From assembly GCF_023100725.1 (NCBI RefSeq), contig NZ_CP095501.1, positions 2,852,001 to 2,916,000 on the forward strand: DNA of 64,000 bases, written 5' to 3'. This stretch comes from Arthrobacter antioxidans (GTDB taxonomy: Bacteria; Actinomycetota; Actinomycetes; Actinomycetales; Micrococcaceae). Both the position numbers and the translations under genes were made by a program. This document shows, piece by piece, positions 16,159 to 24,603 of the stretch; within the stretch, counting starts at the first letter, position 1, and every line of letters begins with the position of its first letter. The notes under the pieces were generated by a model. The model had not been told where the DNA came from. It saw only the letters and a list, made by a program, of their open reading frames with translations, and ran no database searches.

Positions 16159-18726
16159 CTAGGACAGCATGGAGAGGATCACCGATCCCGCGTGGCCGAG
16201 CCGGTCCCGGGCGGAGTCCGTCACGGTGCCGGGCTTCTGCCGGCCGAGCCGGTCGAGGAACTTCTCCACCGCCCGCGCCGCATTGCCCGCCTGATCCCGC
16301 TCGATCGCCCGTTGCGCCTGATCGAGCGACGCGCGCAGCTGCTGCGCCGCGGGTCCGGAGACGCCGCCCGCGCCGATGAGCTGCTCGAGCTGCCGCCGCA
16401 GGGCGGGAAGCGCACCGGGCAGGAAGGCCTCGGGTACGGACACCTCGGAGAAGTCGGTATCGGACGCCAGGTAGAACCCCGTGTAGGCGGGCTGGTTGTA
16501 CGCGGTGTTCTGGCGGGCGATCTCCGCGCGGTACTGCGGATCGTGCATCAGCGTGTACAGCTTCCGGTCGGTGACCTCGGTGCTGGTGAAGATCCGGATC
16601 GCCGAGCTGTCGGCGGTGCGCACCAGCAGCTCCTCCCGCCAGTCCCCGAGGACGTCGGCCACGAGCGCGGGGTTGCCCTTGGTGCCGTTGTTCGTCCGTG
16701 TGCCGGTCGCGGTGAGCAGGCGGCCCCGCCGCGCGTCGTCGATGGTGGTGTCCTGGTCGCCCGTCCCGTTGACCAGCTGCGTGGTGCCGTCGGCCGCCCA
16801 TCGGATGCTCATGTTCGTCCCCGGGGCACGGCCGGGCAGCAGCTCCCCGGACGCCGACCGGAGACCGACAGCCCAGTTCTCCAGCCCTCGGACGGTCGCG
16901 TCGGTGTCGCCGACCATCCCCCGCCCGGTGTCCTTGCCCGTGTAGCCGCCGAAGAGGACCTCCCCGGTTGCCGCGTCCCGCATGGACCAGCCGTACGGTG
17001 CGCCCGTGGCCCCCTCGTGCACCGTGAAGATCTCCCGGCCGGGGCGATCCGGGTCCATGTCGCCGACATGGAGGGCGTCCCCGTGCCCGAGCTTCGCCTC
17101 CGTGCCGGGAGCGGCGCTGCCGGCGGGAAGGGTGTCCGCAGAGCTGTAGAGCAGTGATCCGTCGTCATCGATGGTCGCGCTGCCGTAGACGATCTCCTGT
17201 CGGCCGTCGTCGTCCACGTCGGCGGCGCTCAGCGAGTGGAAGCCCTGGCCGGCCAGTGTGCCGTACTCGTCGTCCGAGCCGACACCGCCGTGCGGTGAGG
17301 CATCGAACGGATTGTCCATGGGTACGTGGCCCGAGTCCACGTTCCAGTCCTGGGTCAGCCGTTCCCCGTCCCAGGTGTAGGCGACGACGGTCGCCCGCGT
17401 GTAGTAGCCGCGGGCGAACACCGCCGAGGGATGCTCGCCGTCGAGGTAGGCGACACCTGCCAGGAAGCGGTCGACGCGATTGCCCGGCTCGATGCGCGCC
17501 ATGGCGTAGTCGCCCCACAGGAGGCCGTCGTCGCCGCGACCCGGCTCGTAGGGGATCGTCTCGAGTTCGGCGCCGGAAGCGCCCTCGAAGACGCTCAGGT
17601 ACTCGGGGCCGTCGACCACGAAGCCCTCGAAGGCGCGGAGGTTGTTCCGCGCACTGCGCGAGGGTGCGTAGTCGTCCATGAAGTAGTCGGCGAGCGCCCG
17701 GGCATCGGCGTCGGACAGCGGGTAGTCGTAGCGCTGCGGGATGCCGAAGGCCTCCCCGAGCGTCGCGGGCCAGTTCCCCGCCGCCACCTCGGGGTGGTCC
17801 TGCCAGCCCCGGAACATCCCGACGACGTGCTCGTAGTACGCGTCGGCATCCAGCCGGTAGTCGTCCGCGTTGGTGACGCCGGCGTCGAGGTCCGCTTCCG
17901 GGAGCGTCACGAAGCTCTCCGACGCGACCTCGCCCCCTGCCGCGTAGGTCGTCGTCCTGGTCCCGGGCGCGGTCTTGAGCATCATCTCCGAGCGGCCGTC
18001 GCCGTCGAAGTCCGAGACCATGAACTGGGTGTAGTGGGCGCCCGAGCGGATGTTGACGCCGAGGTCGATCCGGCTCAGCAGGCGCCCGTCGGCCGCGTAG
18101 GTGTCGATATAGGTGTTGCCCGTGTATCCCACCTGGGACACGTCCTTGGCGTTCGAGGGATACCACTTGACGAAGTACTCGTACGAGCCGTCGCCGTCGA
18201 CGTCGCCGACACTCATGTCGTTCGCCGAGTAGGTGTACGCCTCCCCTGCAGGCGTCACGCCGTCCGCCGGCCTGGTGAGCGGCAGGTCCGTGTAGGCCTG
18301 GGTCCAGGGCGCCACCTCGGCGCTCCGTTCCACCTCGGTTCCGTCCACGACGGCGACGACGGCGTACCGTGCGTCGGCGGCGGTCTCCTCCGTGGTGACC
18401 GCGGTGTCGAGGAAGTTGGTGCTGTCCGTGACGGTGGCGATCGGCTCGCCGTCGCGATAGACCGTGAAGTCGGTGCCCGTGAGGCCGTCCGCCGTGGCGC
18501 CCGTCGCATCGGTCGCCGTCAGCCGCCAGCTGAGGAAGACGCCCTCGGGTGTCGCCGCTGCCACGAGCCCCCGGTCGAGGTGCTCGAGCTGCACGCCCCC
18601 GAGGGGGGCGGCCGCGCCGGGGACAGGCCCCCGGGCCATGGCGGGGACGGAGACTCCTGCCAGCGCGAGGCTGACGCCGGTCGCCAGCGCGACGCCCGCC
18701 GAGACTGATCTCGTGATCGAACTCAT
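16159..18726 (-). CDS. Secreted rhamnogalacturonan lyase (PL11) with C-terminal FIMAH-like domain
   Basis: An 855-residue secreted enzyme. Residues 1-31 are a signal peptide ending near PAMARG. After a fibronectin-like beta domain (about 45-145), the eight-bladed propeller of PL11 shows repeated calcium-binding loops such as SVGDVDGDGSYEYFVKW and VSDFDGDGRSEMMLK. It would cut rhamnogalacturonan I by beta-elimination outside the cell. Residues about 770-830 form a helical module (ALPALRRQLEQLIGAGGV) like FIMAH domains. The usual PL11 length is about 600, so this extra part is notable. Single gene with its own promoter and LacI operator, ending at a convergent terminator. Confidence 0.92.
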   Translation of the reverse strand: MSSITRSVSAGVALATGVSLALAGVSVPAMARGPVPGAAAPLGGVQLEHLDRGLVAAATPEGVFLSWRLTATDATGATADGLTGTDFTVYRDGEPIATVTDSTNFLDTAVTTEETAADARYAVVAVVDGTEVERSAEVAPWTQAYTDLPLTRPADGVTPAGEAYTYSANDMSVGDVDGDGSYEYFVKWYPSNAKDVSQVGYTGNTYIDTYAADGRLLSRIDLGVNIRSGAHYTQFMVSDFDGDGRSEMMLKTAPGTRTTTYAAGGEVASESFVTLPEADLDAGVTNADDYRLDADAYYEHVVGMFRGWQDHPEVAAGNWPATLGEAFGIPQRYDYPLSDADARALADYFMDDYAPSRSARNNLRAFEGFVVDGPEYLSVFEGASGAELETIPYEPGRGDDGLLWGDYAMARIEPGNRVDRFLAGVAYLDGEHPSAVFARGYYTRATVVAYTWDGERLTQDWNVDSGHVPMDNPFDASPHGGVGSDDEYGTLAGQGFHSLSAADVDDDGRQEIVYGSATIDDDGSLLYSSADTLPAGSAAPGTEAKLGHGDALHVGDMDPDRPGREIFTVHEGATGAPYGWSMRDAATGEVLFGGYTGKDTGRGMVGDTDATVRGLENWAVGLRSASGELLPGRAPGTNMSIRWAADGTTQLVNGTGDQDTTIDDARRGRLLTATGTRTNNGTKGNPALVADVLGDWREELLVRTADSSAIRIFTSTEVTDRKLYTLMHDPQYRAEIARQNTAYNQPAYTGFYLASDTDFSEVSVPEAFLPGALPALRRQLEQLIGAGGVSGPAAQQLRASLDQAQRAIERDQAGNAARAVEKFLDRLGRQKPGTVTDSARDRLGHAGSVILSMLS

Positions 18727-18743
18727 CGTTGGATCCTTCGGTT

Positions 18744-18757
18744 GGAAAACGCTTTCC
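18744..18757. promoter_or_regulatory. LacI-type operator, site B
   Basis: GGAAAGCGTTTTCC on the minus strand, the most symmetrical of the four sites. It begins 5 nt after the -10 element of the lyase promoter, 18 nt upstream of the ATG at 18726. Confidence 0.75.
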
Positions 18758-18762
18758 GTTTC

Positions 18763-18791
18763 ACGCTAGGAGTCCGGACTTCCCGCGTCAA
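18763..18791 (-). promoter_or_regulatory. Promoter of the PL11 lyase
   Basis: On the minus strand TTGACG (18791-18786), 17-nt spacer, TAGCGT (18768-18763). Same architecture as the ABC operon promoter, with the operator immediately downstream. Confidence 0.7.
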
Positions 18792-18805
18792 GAGCGCACA
18801 CGAGA

Positions 18806-18831
18806 AAGGGAGCAGCCGAGGCTGCTCCCTT
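18806..18831 (-). terminator. Terminator after mtlD
   Basis: AAGGGAGCAGCC (18806-18817) pairs perfectly with GGCTGCTCCCTT (18820-18831), giving a 12-bp stem. It starts 24 nt after the mtlD stop and ends the tetR-mtlA-mtlD unit. On the minus strand the stem ends in TT, a weak T-tract. Confidence 0.75.
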
Positions 18832-18854
18832 CCTGTGCCGCGGTCGACGTCCTA

Positions 18855-20012
18855 CTATCCCGCGCGGGACCCCGCGACGTGCCCGGCGACCAGGTCGCGC
18901 ACCGCTCCGAACAGGGGGTGCTCCGCCCCAAGTCCGGTGATCGACGCCGTCGCGGTGTCGGGGTCCTGGGAGGCCAGGATCTCCGCCAGGGCGGCGACCT
19001 CGGGATCATCCGGGGCCGAGAAGGACAGCGCGGCCCGCATCGCCTCGAGCAGCGCGGCGGGATGCGTGCCGCGCTCCGCCAGCTCGGCGGCCGGTCCCAC
19101 GAAGCGTTCCCTGCGGCTCAGCTTCCGCAGCGGCGCCCTGCCGACGCGGGCCACGGTGTCGGGCAGGTGCTGGTTCGTGAAGCGCCGCAGGATCTTCTGC
19201 ACGTAGGCCTCCTGCTCCGCCGGGTCGAACCCGTGCTTCGCCACCAGCAGCTGCTTCGTCTCCTCCAGCACGGCCCGCACCCTGGCCGCGACGGCGTCGT
19301 CGGCCATGGCGTCCGCGATCTTCTCCACACCGGCCTCGGAACCGAAGTAGGCCGCCGCCGCATGGCCCGTGTTGACGGTGAACAGCTTGCGCTCGATGTA
19401 CGGCTCGAGATCGTCGACGTACGTGGCCCCGGGAATCTCCGGCGGATGGCCCCCGAACGGGGTGCGGTCGATGACCCACTCGAAGAAGGTCTCGACCGTG
19501 ACGTCGAGGCCCTGCCCGGCGGCTTGGTTCGGGACGATGCGGTCCACTGCGGTATTGGCGAAGACCGCCCGCGTCGCGAGGTCCGATGCCGCGCCGTCGT
19601 AGGCCTGCTCGATCTCGCCGCGCAGGATGTCCGTGGCATTGATGGCGTTCTCGCACGCCATGACCTGCAGCGGTGCCAGGTCCTCACTGCGGCGGCCGAT
19701 CGCCCGGGCGATGACCGGCGCGAGGAAGCGCAGGACATTCGGGCCCACGGCCGTGGTGACGATGTCCGCCGTCGCGATCTCCGCGATGACGTCCTCCTCC
19801 TGCGAGCGCGAATTCAACGCACGGTAGTTGTCCACCGTCTTCACCGCCGGCTCCTCGCCGACCTCGTGGACGTCGTAGCCGGGGGTCGAGGCCAGCTGGT
19901 CGATCAGGGCGTCCGCGACGTCGGCGAAGACCACCTCGTACCCGGCCTCGTGGAGCAGGAGCCCCACGAAGCCGCGGCCGATGTTGCCGGCACCGAAATG
20001 TACTGCCTTCAC
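18855..20012 (-). CDS. mtlD: Mannitol-1-phosphate 5-dehydrogenase
   Basis: A 385-residue NAD-dependent polyol dehydrogenase that converts mannitol 1-phosphate to fructose 6-phosphate in the cytoplasm. The N-terminal Rossmann motif is MKAVHFGAGNIGRGFVG, and the family catalytic segment with Lys, Asn and His is KLFTVNTGHAAAAYFG. Its ATG overlaps the mtlA stop by 4 nt (ATGA), so the transporter and dehydrogenase are translationally coupled. Length and sequence are typical and nothing is missing. Confidence 0.96.
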   Translation of the reverse strand: MKAVHFGAGNIGRGFVGLLLHEAGYEVVFADVADALIDQLASTPGYDVHEVGEEPAVKTVDNYRALNSRSQEEDVIAEIATADIVTTAVGPNVLRFLAPVIARAIGRRSEDLAPLQVMACENAINATDILRGEIEQAYDGAASDLATRAVFANTAVDRIVPNQAAGQGLDVTVETFFEWVIDRTPFGGHPPEIPGATYVDDLEPYIERKLFTVNTGHAAAAYFGSEAGVEKIADAMADDAVAARVRAVLEETKQLLVAKHGFDPAEQEAYVQKILRRFTNQHLPDTVARVGRAPLRKLSRRERFVGPAAELAERGTHPAALLEAMRAALSFSAPDDPEVAALAEILASQDPDTATASITGLGAEHPLFGAVRDLVAGHVAGSRAG

Positions 20013-22000
20013 GAAGCGTTGACCTTTCCGAAGAGGGCGAGGACCTCGTCCACCGACGCGGCCTCGTCGAGCCTGGCCACCTGCGCCTTGTCCGAGAAGA
20101 CGCGGGCGATCGCGGACAGGATGGACAGGTGCTCGTTGTTGACGCCTGCGACGCCTACCACGAACTTCACCTGCTTGCCGTTCCAGTCGATGCCCTCGGG
20201 GTAGCGCACGATCGACACGGCCGAGCGCTTGATCAGGTCCTTCGCCGCGTTGGTGCCGTGCGGGATGGCGAGGAAGTTCCCCATGTAGGTGGGGACGGAC
20301 CGTTCGCGCTCGTGCATCGCCTCGACGTAGGTGGAGTCGACGGCCCCGCGGGCGACCAGCAGCCGGCCGGCCTCGTCGATGGCGTCCTCCTGCGTGGTGG
20401 CGGTGCCGTTCAGCACGATGCTCTCCTCCGCCAGGACGTCACCGGCGTCGGTCATGCCGCCGTCGTCGGTCGTGACCGCGGCGGAGGCGACCGCGGCGGG
20501 AGCCGGATCCTTCGGGTCGACGCCGCCTTCGGCCGCCGCACCGGCGCGGATGAGGTCGACGATCTCGTCGTAGCGCGGGCTGTTCATGAAGTTGTCGACG
20601 GCGACGTGCGTGGCGCCCTGCGTCAGGGGCTCGGCGCGGGCGGCGAGATCCTGGTGCGTGACGACGACGTCGTAGTCGTCCTTCAGGCTGGAGATGGCGA
20701 GGTTGGTGACCTTCACATCCGGGAAGCCGGCAGCCCTGATCTTGTTGCGGAGCACCGAGGCGCCCATCGCCGAGGAACCCATCCCCGCGTCACAGGCGAA
20801 CACGATGCTGCGGATGGGGCCGTCGGTGGCGGACTCCGACCGGAAGTTCCCGGCCACGGAGCTCTTCTTGCCCTTGAGGCCCTCCATCCTGGCGGCGGCG
20901 GCCGCGAGGTCCTCCTTCTGGTCCTTGCCGGTCTTGAGGATGACCGATGCGACGAGGAAGGACACCGCCGTGGCCAGCACGACCGACAGGGTGACACCGA
21001 AGTAGCTGTCCCGGGCCGTCTGCGCGAGCACCGCGATGATCGACCCGGGGGCCGCCGGGGCCACCAGACCGGCGTTCGTGATGCTCAGCGTCGCGATGCC
21101 GGTCATGCCGCCGGCGATCGCGGCGAGGATCAGCAGCGGGCGCATCAGGACGTAGGGGAAGTAGATCTCATGGATGCCGCCGAAGAACTGGATGATGGCG
21201 GCGCCGGGAGCGGAGGCCTTGGCGATGCCGCGACCGAAGAACGAGTACGCGAGCAGGATGCCGAGGCCCGGACCGGGGTTGGCCTCGAGCAGGAACAGGA
21301 TGGACTTCCCCTGCTCCAGCGACTGCTGCACACCGAGCGGGGTCAGTACGCCGTGGTTGATGGCGTTGTTGAGGAACAGGACCTTCGCCGGTTCGATGAA
21401 GATGCTCGTCAGCGGCAGCAGCCCGTTGTCGACCAGCCACTGGACCACGTTGCCCGCCCCCGTGCTGAAGGCGAGGACCAGCGGCGAGACGCCGTAGAAA
21501 CCGATCAAGGCCAGGATCGCGCCCCAGATGCCGGCCGAGAAGTTGTTGACGAGCATCTCGAAGCCCGGTTTGATCCGGCCCTCCCAGATCGCGTCGATCC
21601 TCTTCATGGTCCAGGCACCGAGCGGGCCCATGATCATGGCACCGATGAACATCGGGATGCCGGCGCCGACGATCACGCCCATCGTCGCGATCGAGCCGAC
21701 CACGCCGCCGCGGACGTCGTACACCATCCGGCCGCCGGTGTAGGCGATCAGGAGGGGCAGGAGGTAGGTGATCATCGGGCCGACGAGGCCCACGTTCGCG
21801 ACGCCGTCGGTCTCGCCGAAGCCGCCGAGCTGCGGTACGGGCAGCCAGCCCTTCTCGATGAAGAGTGCCGTGACGATCCCCCAGGCGATGAAGGCGCCGA
21901 TGTTGGGCATGATCATCCCGGACAGGAACGTCCCGAACTTCTGGACACGGACCCGGGCGCTCGTCCCGGACCCCGCTTCTACTTGTGTTGCCACATTCAT
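20009..22000 (-). CDS. mtlA: Mannitol PTS transporter, fused IICBA
   Basis: About 663 residues from ATG 22000; the open frame reaches 22090 but would then overlap tetR. The IIC membrane domain opens with KFGTFLSGMIMPNIGAFIAWG and fills residues about 20-345. IIB follows with the phosphorylated Cys in IVFACDAGMGSSAMGASVL. The C-terminal IIA domain (about 515-663) has the active His in FLAIPHGT. The protein imports and phosphorylates mannitol in one step. IIA is fused, as in Escherichia coli MtlA; many Gram-positive systems keep it separate. It lies between tetR and mtlD on the same strand. Confidence 0.95.
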   Translation of the reverse strand: MNVATQVEAGSGTSARVRVQKFGTFLSGMIMPNIGAFIAWGIVTALFIEKGWLPVPQLGGFGETDGVANVGLVGPMITYLLPLLIAYTGGRMVYDVRGGVVGSIATMGVIVGAGIPMFIGAMIMGPLGAWTMKRIDAIWEGRIKPGFEMLVNNFSAGIWGAILALIGFYGVSPLVLAFSTGAGNVVQWLVDNGLLPLTSIFIEPAKVLFLNNAINHGVLTPLGVQQSLEQGKSILFLLEANPGPGLGILLAYSFFGRGIAKASAPGAAIIQFFGGIHEIYFPYVLMRPLLILAAIAGGMTGIATLSITNAGLVAPAAPGSIIAVLAQTARDSYFGVTLSVVLATAVSFLVASVILKTGKDQKEDLAAAAARMEGLKGKKSSVAGNFRSESATDGPIRSIVFACDAGMGSSAMGASVLRNKIRAAGFPDVKVTNLAISSLKDDYDVVVTHQDLAARAEPLTQGATHVAVDNFMNSPRYDEIVDLIRAGAAAEGGVDPKDPAPAAVASAAVTTDDGGMTDAGDVLAEESIVLNGTATTQEDAIDEAGRLLVARGAVDSTYVEAMHERERSVPTYMGNFLAIPHGTNAAKDLIKRSAVSIVRYPEGIDWNGKQVKFVVGVAGVNNEHLSILSAIARVFSDKAQVARLDEAASVDEVLALFGKVNAS

Positions 22001-22053
22001 TCCTAACCGTTGGCCCCGCAACACTGCGGAGGGATGGCGTTGATCGGGAAGCG

Positions 22054-22782
22054 TCAGCCTCCTGATCGGCTGGATATTCTCTGGAGCCATTCGAGGAAGA
22101 GCTTCAGCTCCGAACTGGAGAGCTGATCGGGGTGCGAGGACTGCAGTGCTGCGTTGAGGGCGATGGCCGCCACCACCACGGACGGCGTCCCCTCGGTGTC
22201 GGTCACGGGGTCCGCTTCGGAATCCGTGGCCACCGCCGAGATGACCGCCTCGCGGGTCATCGCCGAGAGCTCGAGGTTGCGCTTCGCCGCGGGCTCCGCG
22301 ATCAGCATGAGGGTGACGCCGATATTGGCGGCCAGCATGCTGCGCGCGGCTTCGTGCGGTGAGACCACCAGGCGGGCCGCCGCGGCCGCCCGCGCCAGGA
22401 CCTCCTCGAGGAACGCCTCCGCGCTGGCGACCATGGAGGGCCGACGCTCGGGGCGGATATTGCCGAACATCACCAGGTAGAGGTGCGGGTGGTCGAGGCC
22501 GAACCGCACGTGGTTGTCCCAGTGCATGCGGAGGTCCTCGATCGGCTGGCCCGACGTCGGGATGCTCCTCTCGGCCTCCAGGTACTCGGAGAAACCCTCG
22601 GCGACGACGGCGTCGAAGAGTCCCTCCTTGTCACCGAAGTGGTGGTACAGGGTGGGAGCGGTCACCCGGGCAGCCTCGGTGATCTGGCGGGTGGAGACCG
22701 GCTCCCCGTTGGACTCGGCGAGCAGGGCCGCGGCTGCCCGCAGGAGCCTGGTCTTCGGCGCGGGTTCGCCTCCTTTTTTCAT
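22054..22782 (-). CDS. TetR family regulator of the mannitol unit
   Basis: A 242-residue regulator with an N-terminal helix-turn-helix at about residues 28-55 (TRQITEAARVTAPTLYHHFGDKEGL) and a C-terminal ligand domain. It lies 53 bp upstream of mtlA on the same strand and divergent from ptsI, with palindromic DNA in between. Mannitol operons are more often controlled by MtlR or DeoR types, so a TetR here is unusual. No ribosome-binding site precedes the ATG, but AAAAAAGGAGG follows it; leaderless translation is possible. Confidence 0.85.
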   Translation of the reverse strand: MKKGGEPAPKTRLLRAAAALLAESNGEPVSTRQITEAARVTAPTLYHHFGDKEGLFDAVVAEGFSEYLEAERSIPTSGQPIEDLRMHWDNHVRFGLDHPHLYLVMFGNIRPERRPSMVASAEAFLEEVLARAAAAARLVVSPHEAARSMLAANIGVTLMLIAEPAAKRNLELSAMTREAVISAVATDSEADPVTDTEGTPSVVVAAIALNAALQSSHPDQLSSSELKLFLEWLQRISSRSGG

Positions 22783-22793
22783 GCCTGCTAGCG

Positions 22794-22813
22794 TAACAGC
22801 TATAGCAACGTTA
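22794..22813. promoter_or_regulatory. Candidate TetR operator
   Basis: An imperfect inverted repeat TAAC...GTTA around the perfect palindrome GCTATAGC (22799-22806), 12 bp from the tetR start and in the tetR-ptsI interval. Typical place for TetR autoregulation; binding is inferred. Confidence 0.45.
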
Positions 22814-22829
22814 TATGAACTGGGTCACA
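22814..22829. promoter_or_regulatory. Candidate CRP/GlxR-type site
   Basis: TATGAACTGGGTCACA agrees with TGTGANNTANNTCACA at 10 of 12 defined positions. It lies between divergent tetR and ptsI, about 70 nt before ptsI. Global carbon control of the PTS genes would make sense, but this is a single-site visual match. Confidence 0.4.
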
Positions 22830-22898
22830 TCTCCGGTTGCTTCACGCGACACAATGGTGCTAGACCGAGATCCACCCGCAAGGAAACGAGGACGTTCA

Positions 22899-24584
22899 AT
22901 GGAGAATTTCGCAGGTGTCGGGGTCAGCCCCGGACGAGTGATCGGCCCGGTCCGGCACATGCCGCCGTCGGTCGGGGAACCGCCCGCCGGTGAACGCCAC
23001 GACACCCCCGATGCTCCGGATCAGGCCGTCGCCGCCCTCAAGGCCGCTGCGAAGACCGTGCAGGAGGAGCTCAAGCGCAGGGCCGGCATCGCGAAGGGCG
23101 ACGCCAAGGCCGTGCTGCAGGCCACCTCGCTGATGGCGACGGACCCCCTGCTGCTGAAGTCCGCGACGAAGCTCATCAACACCGGCACCTCGCCGGCCCG
23201 GGCGGTCTGGGAAGCCGGCGCCTCGGTGGCAGAGATGCTGCACAATCTCGGCGGCTACATGGCCGAACGCACGGCCGACGTGCTCGACGTCCGCTCGCGC
23301 ATCGTCGCGGAACTGCGCGGACTCCCCGCACCGGGCATCCCGTCGTCGGACACGCCCTTCATCCTGGTCGCCGAGGACCTCGCTCCGGCGGACACCGCCA
23401 CCCTGGACCCGGCGCTGGTCCTCGCCCTCGTCACCTCCGGTGGTGGCCCGCAGTCCCACACGGCGATCATCGCCCGCGCCCTCGGACTGCCCGCCGTCGT
23501 GGCCGCCCACGGTGTGGACGACATCGACGAGGGCACCCTCGCCTTCGTGGACGGAGCGGCGGGGACCCTCACGCTCGAGCCGGGTGCCGAGGAGGAAGCG
23601 GCGGCCGAGGCCTATGCTGCGGCCGCGGCGGCGCTGGCCGTGTTCGACGGCGTGGGCGTCACCGCGGACGGGTACGAGGTGCCGCTGCTGGCCAATGTGG
23701 GCGGCGCGGCCGACGCCGTCAAGGCCGCCGAGGCGAAGGCCCAGGGCGTGGGCCTGCTCCGGACGGAGTTCTGCTTCCTCGGACGCGACACCGAGCCGAC
23801 GGCGGAGGAGCAGATCGAGGCGTACAAGGGCGTCTTCGACGCCTTCCCCGGCAGGAAGGTGGTGGTCCGCACGCTGGACGCCGGAGCCGACAAGCCGCTG
23901 CCCTTCCTCACGGACACCTCCGAACCCAATCCCGCCCTCGGCGTCCGTGGCTACCGCACCGACCTGACGTCCCCGGGCGTCCTGGAACGGCAGCTCCGGG
24001 CCATCGCGGACGCCGCCGCCCAGGCGAGCGCGGACGTCTGGGTCATGGCACCGATGATCTCGACGGCGGAGGAGGCTGCGGATTTCGCCAAGCTGTGCAG
24101 CAACGCCGGCCTCCAGACGCCCGGCGTCATGGTCGAGGTCCCCTCGGCGGCCGTCATGGCCGAGTCCATCCTCGGCGAGGTGTCCTTCGCCAGCCTCGGG
24201 ACCAACGACCTCACGCAGTACACGATGGCCGCGGACCGGCAGCTCGGTTCCCTCGCCGCCCTCAACAACTCCTGGCAGCCCGCCGTCCTCCGCATGGTGG
24301 AACTGACCGTGGAGGGTTCGGCCACCGAAGGCAACGCGAAGCCGGTGGGGGTCTGCGGGGAGGCCGCGGCGGATCCCGCACTCGCCGTCGTGCTGGTGGG
24401 ACTGGGCATCTCGACGCTGTCCATGACCCCGCGGGCCCTCGCCGGGGTGGGCGCCGTGCTGAACAGCGTCACGCTGGCCGACGCGCAGCGCATCGCCGGC
24501 ATCGCCGTGGCCTCGCCGACGGCGTCCGAGGCGAAGGCCCGGGTCCGCGCCGAACTGCCCGTGCTCGAGTCCCTCGGCCTGTAG
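22899..24584 (+). CDS. ptsI: PTS enzyme I (phosphoenolpyruvate-protein phosphotransferase)
   Basis: A 561-residue cytoplasmic enzyme that passes phosphate from PEP to HPr. The start is ATG 22899 after AAGGAA and CGAGGA. The phospho-His is His187 in GGGPQSHTAIIARALG; the PEP-binding barrel has GLLRTEFCFLGRD and MVEVPSAAV, and the C-terminal Cys lies in GVCGEAAADP. It serves all PTS sugars, including mannitol here. An HPr gene is not seen within this window. A short 6-bp hairpin at 24586-24599 follows the stop, in the 19-bp gap to a convergent gene. Confidence 0.96.
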   Translation: MENFAGVGVSPGRVIGPVRHMPPSVGEPPAGERHDTPDAPDQAVAALKAAAKTVQEELKRRAGIAKGDAKAVLQATSLMATDPLLLKSATKLINTGTSPARAVWEAGASVAEMLHNLGGYMAERTADVLDVRSRIVAELRGLPAPGIPSSDTPFILVAEDLAPADTATLDPALVLALVTSGGGPQSHTAIIARALGLPAVVAAHGVDDIDEGTLAFVDGAAGTLTLEPGAEEEAAAEAYAAAAAALAVFDGVGVTADGYEVPLLANVGGAADAVKAAEAKAQGVGLLRTEFCFLGRDTEPTAEEQIEAYKGVFDAFPGRKVVVRTLDAGADKPLPFLTDTSEPNPALGVRGYRTDLTSPGVLERQLRAIADAAAQASADVWVMAPMISTAEEAADFAKLCSNAGLQTPGVMVEVPSAAVMAESILGEVSFASLGTNDLTQYTMAADRQLGSLAALNNSWQPAVLRMVELTVEGSATEGNAKPVGVCGEAAADPALAVVLVGLGISTLSMTPRALAGVGAVLNSVTLADAQRIAGIAVASPTASEAKARVRAELPVLESLGL

Positions 24585-24603
24585 GGCGCCGTTCGGCGCG
24601 CTC

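Noticed and set aside
22783..24603. An HPr (ptsH) gene near enzyme I
   Set aside because: No frame of about 85-90 residues with an HPr His motif is present in the flanking intervals.
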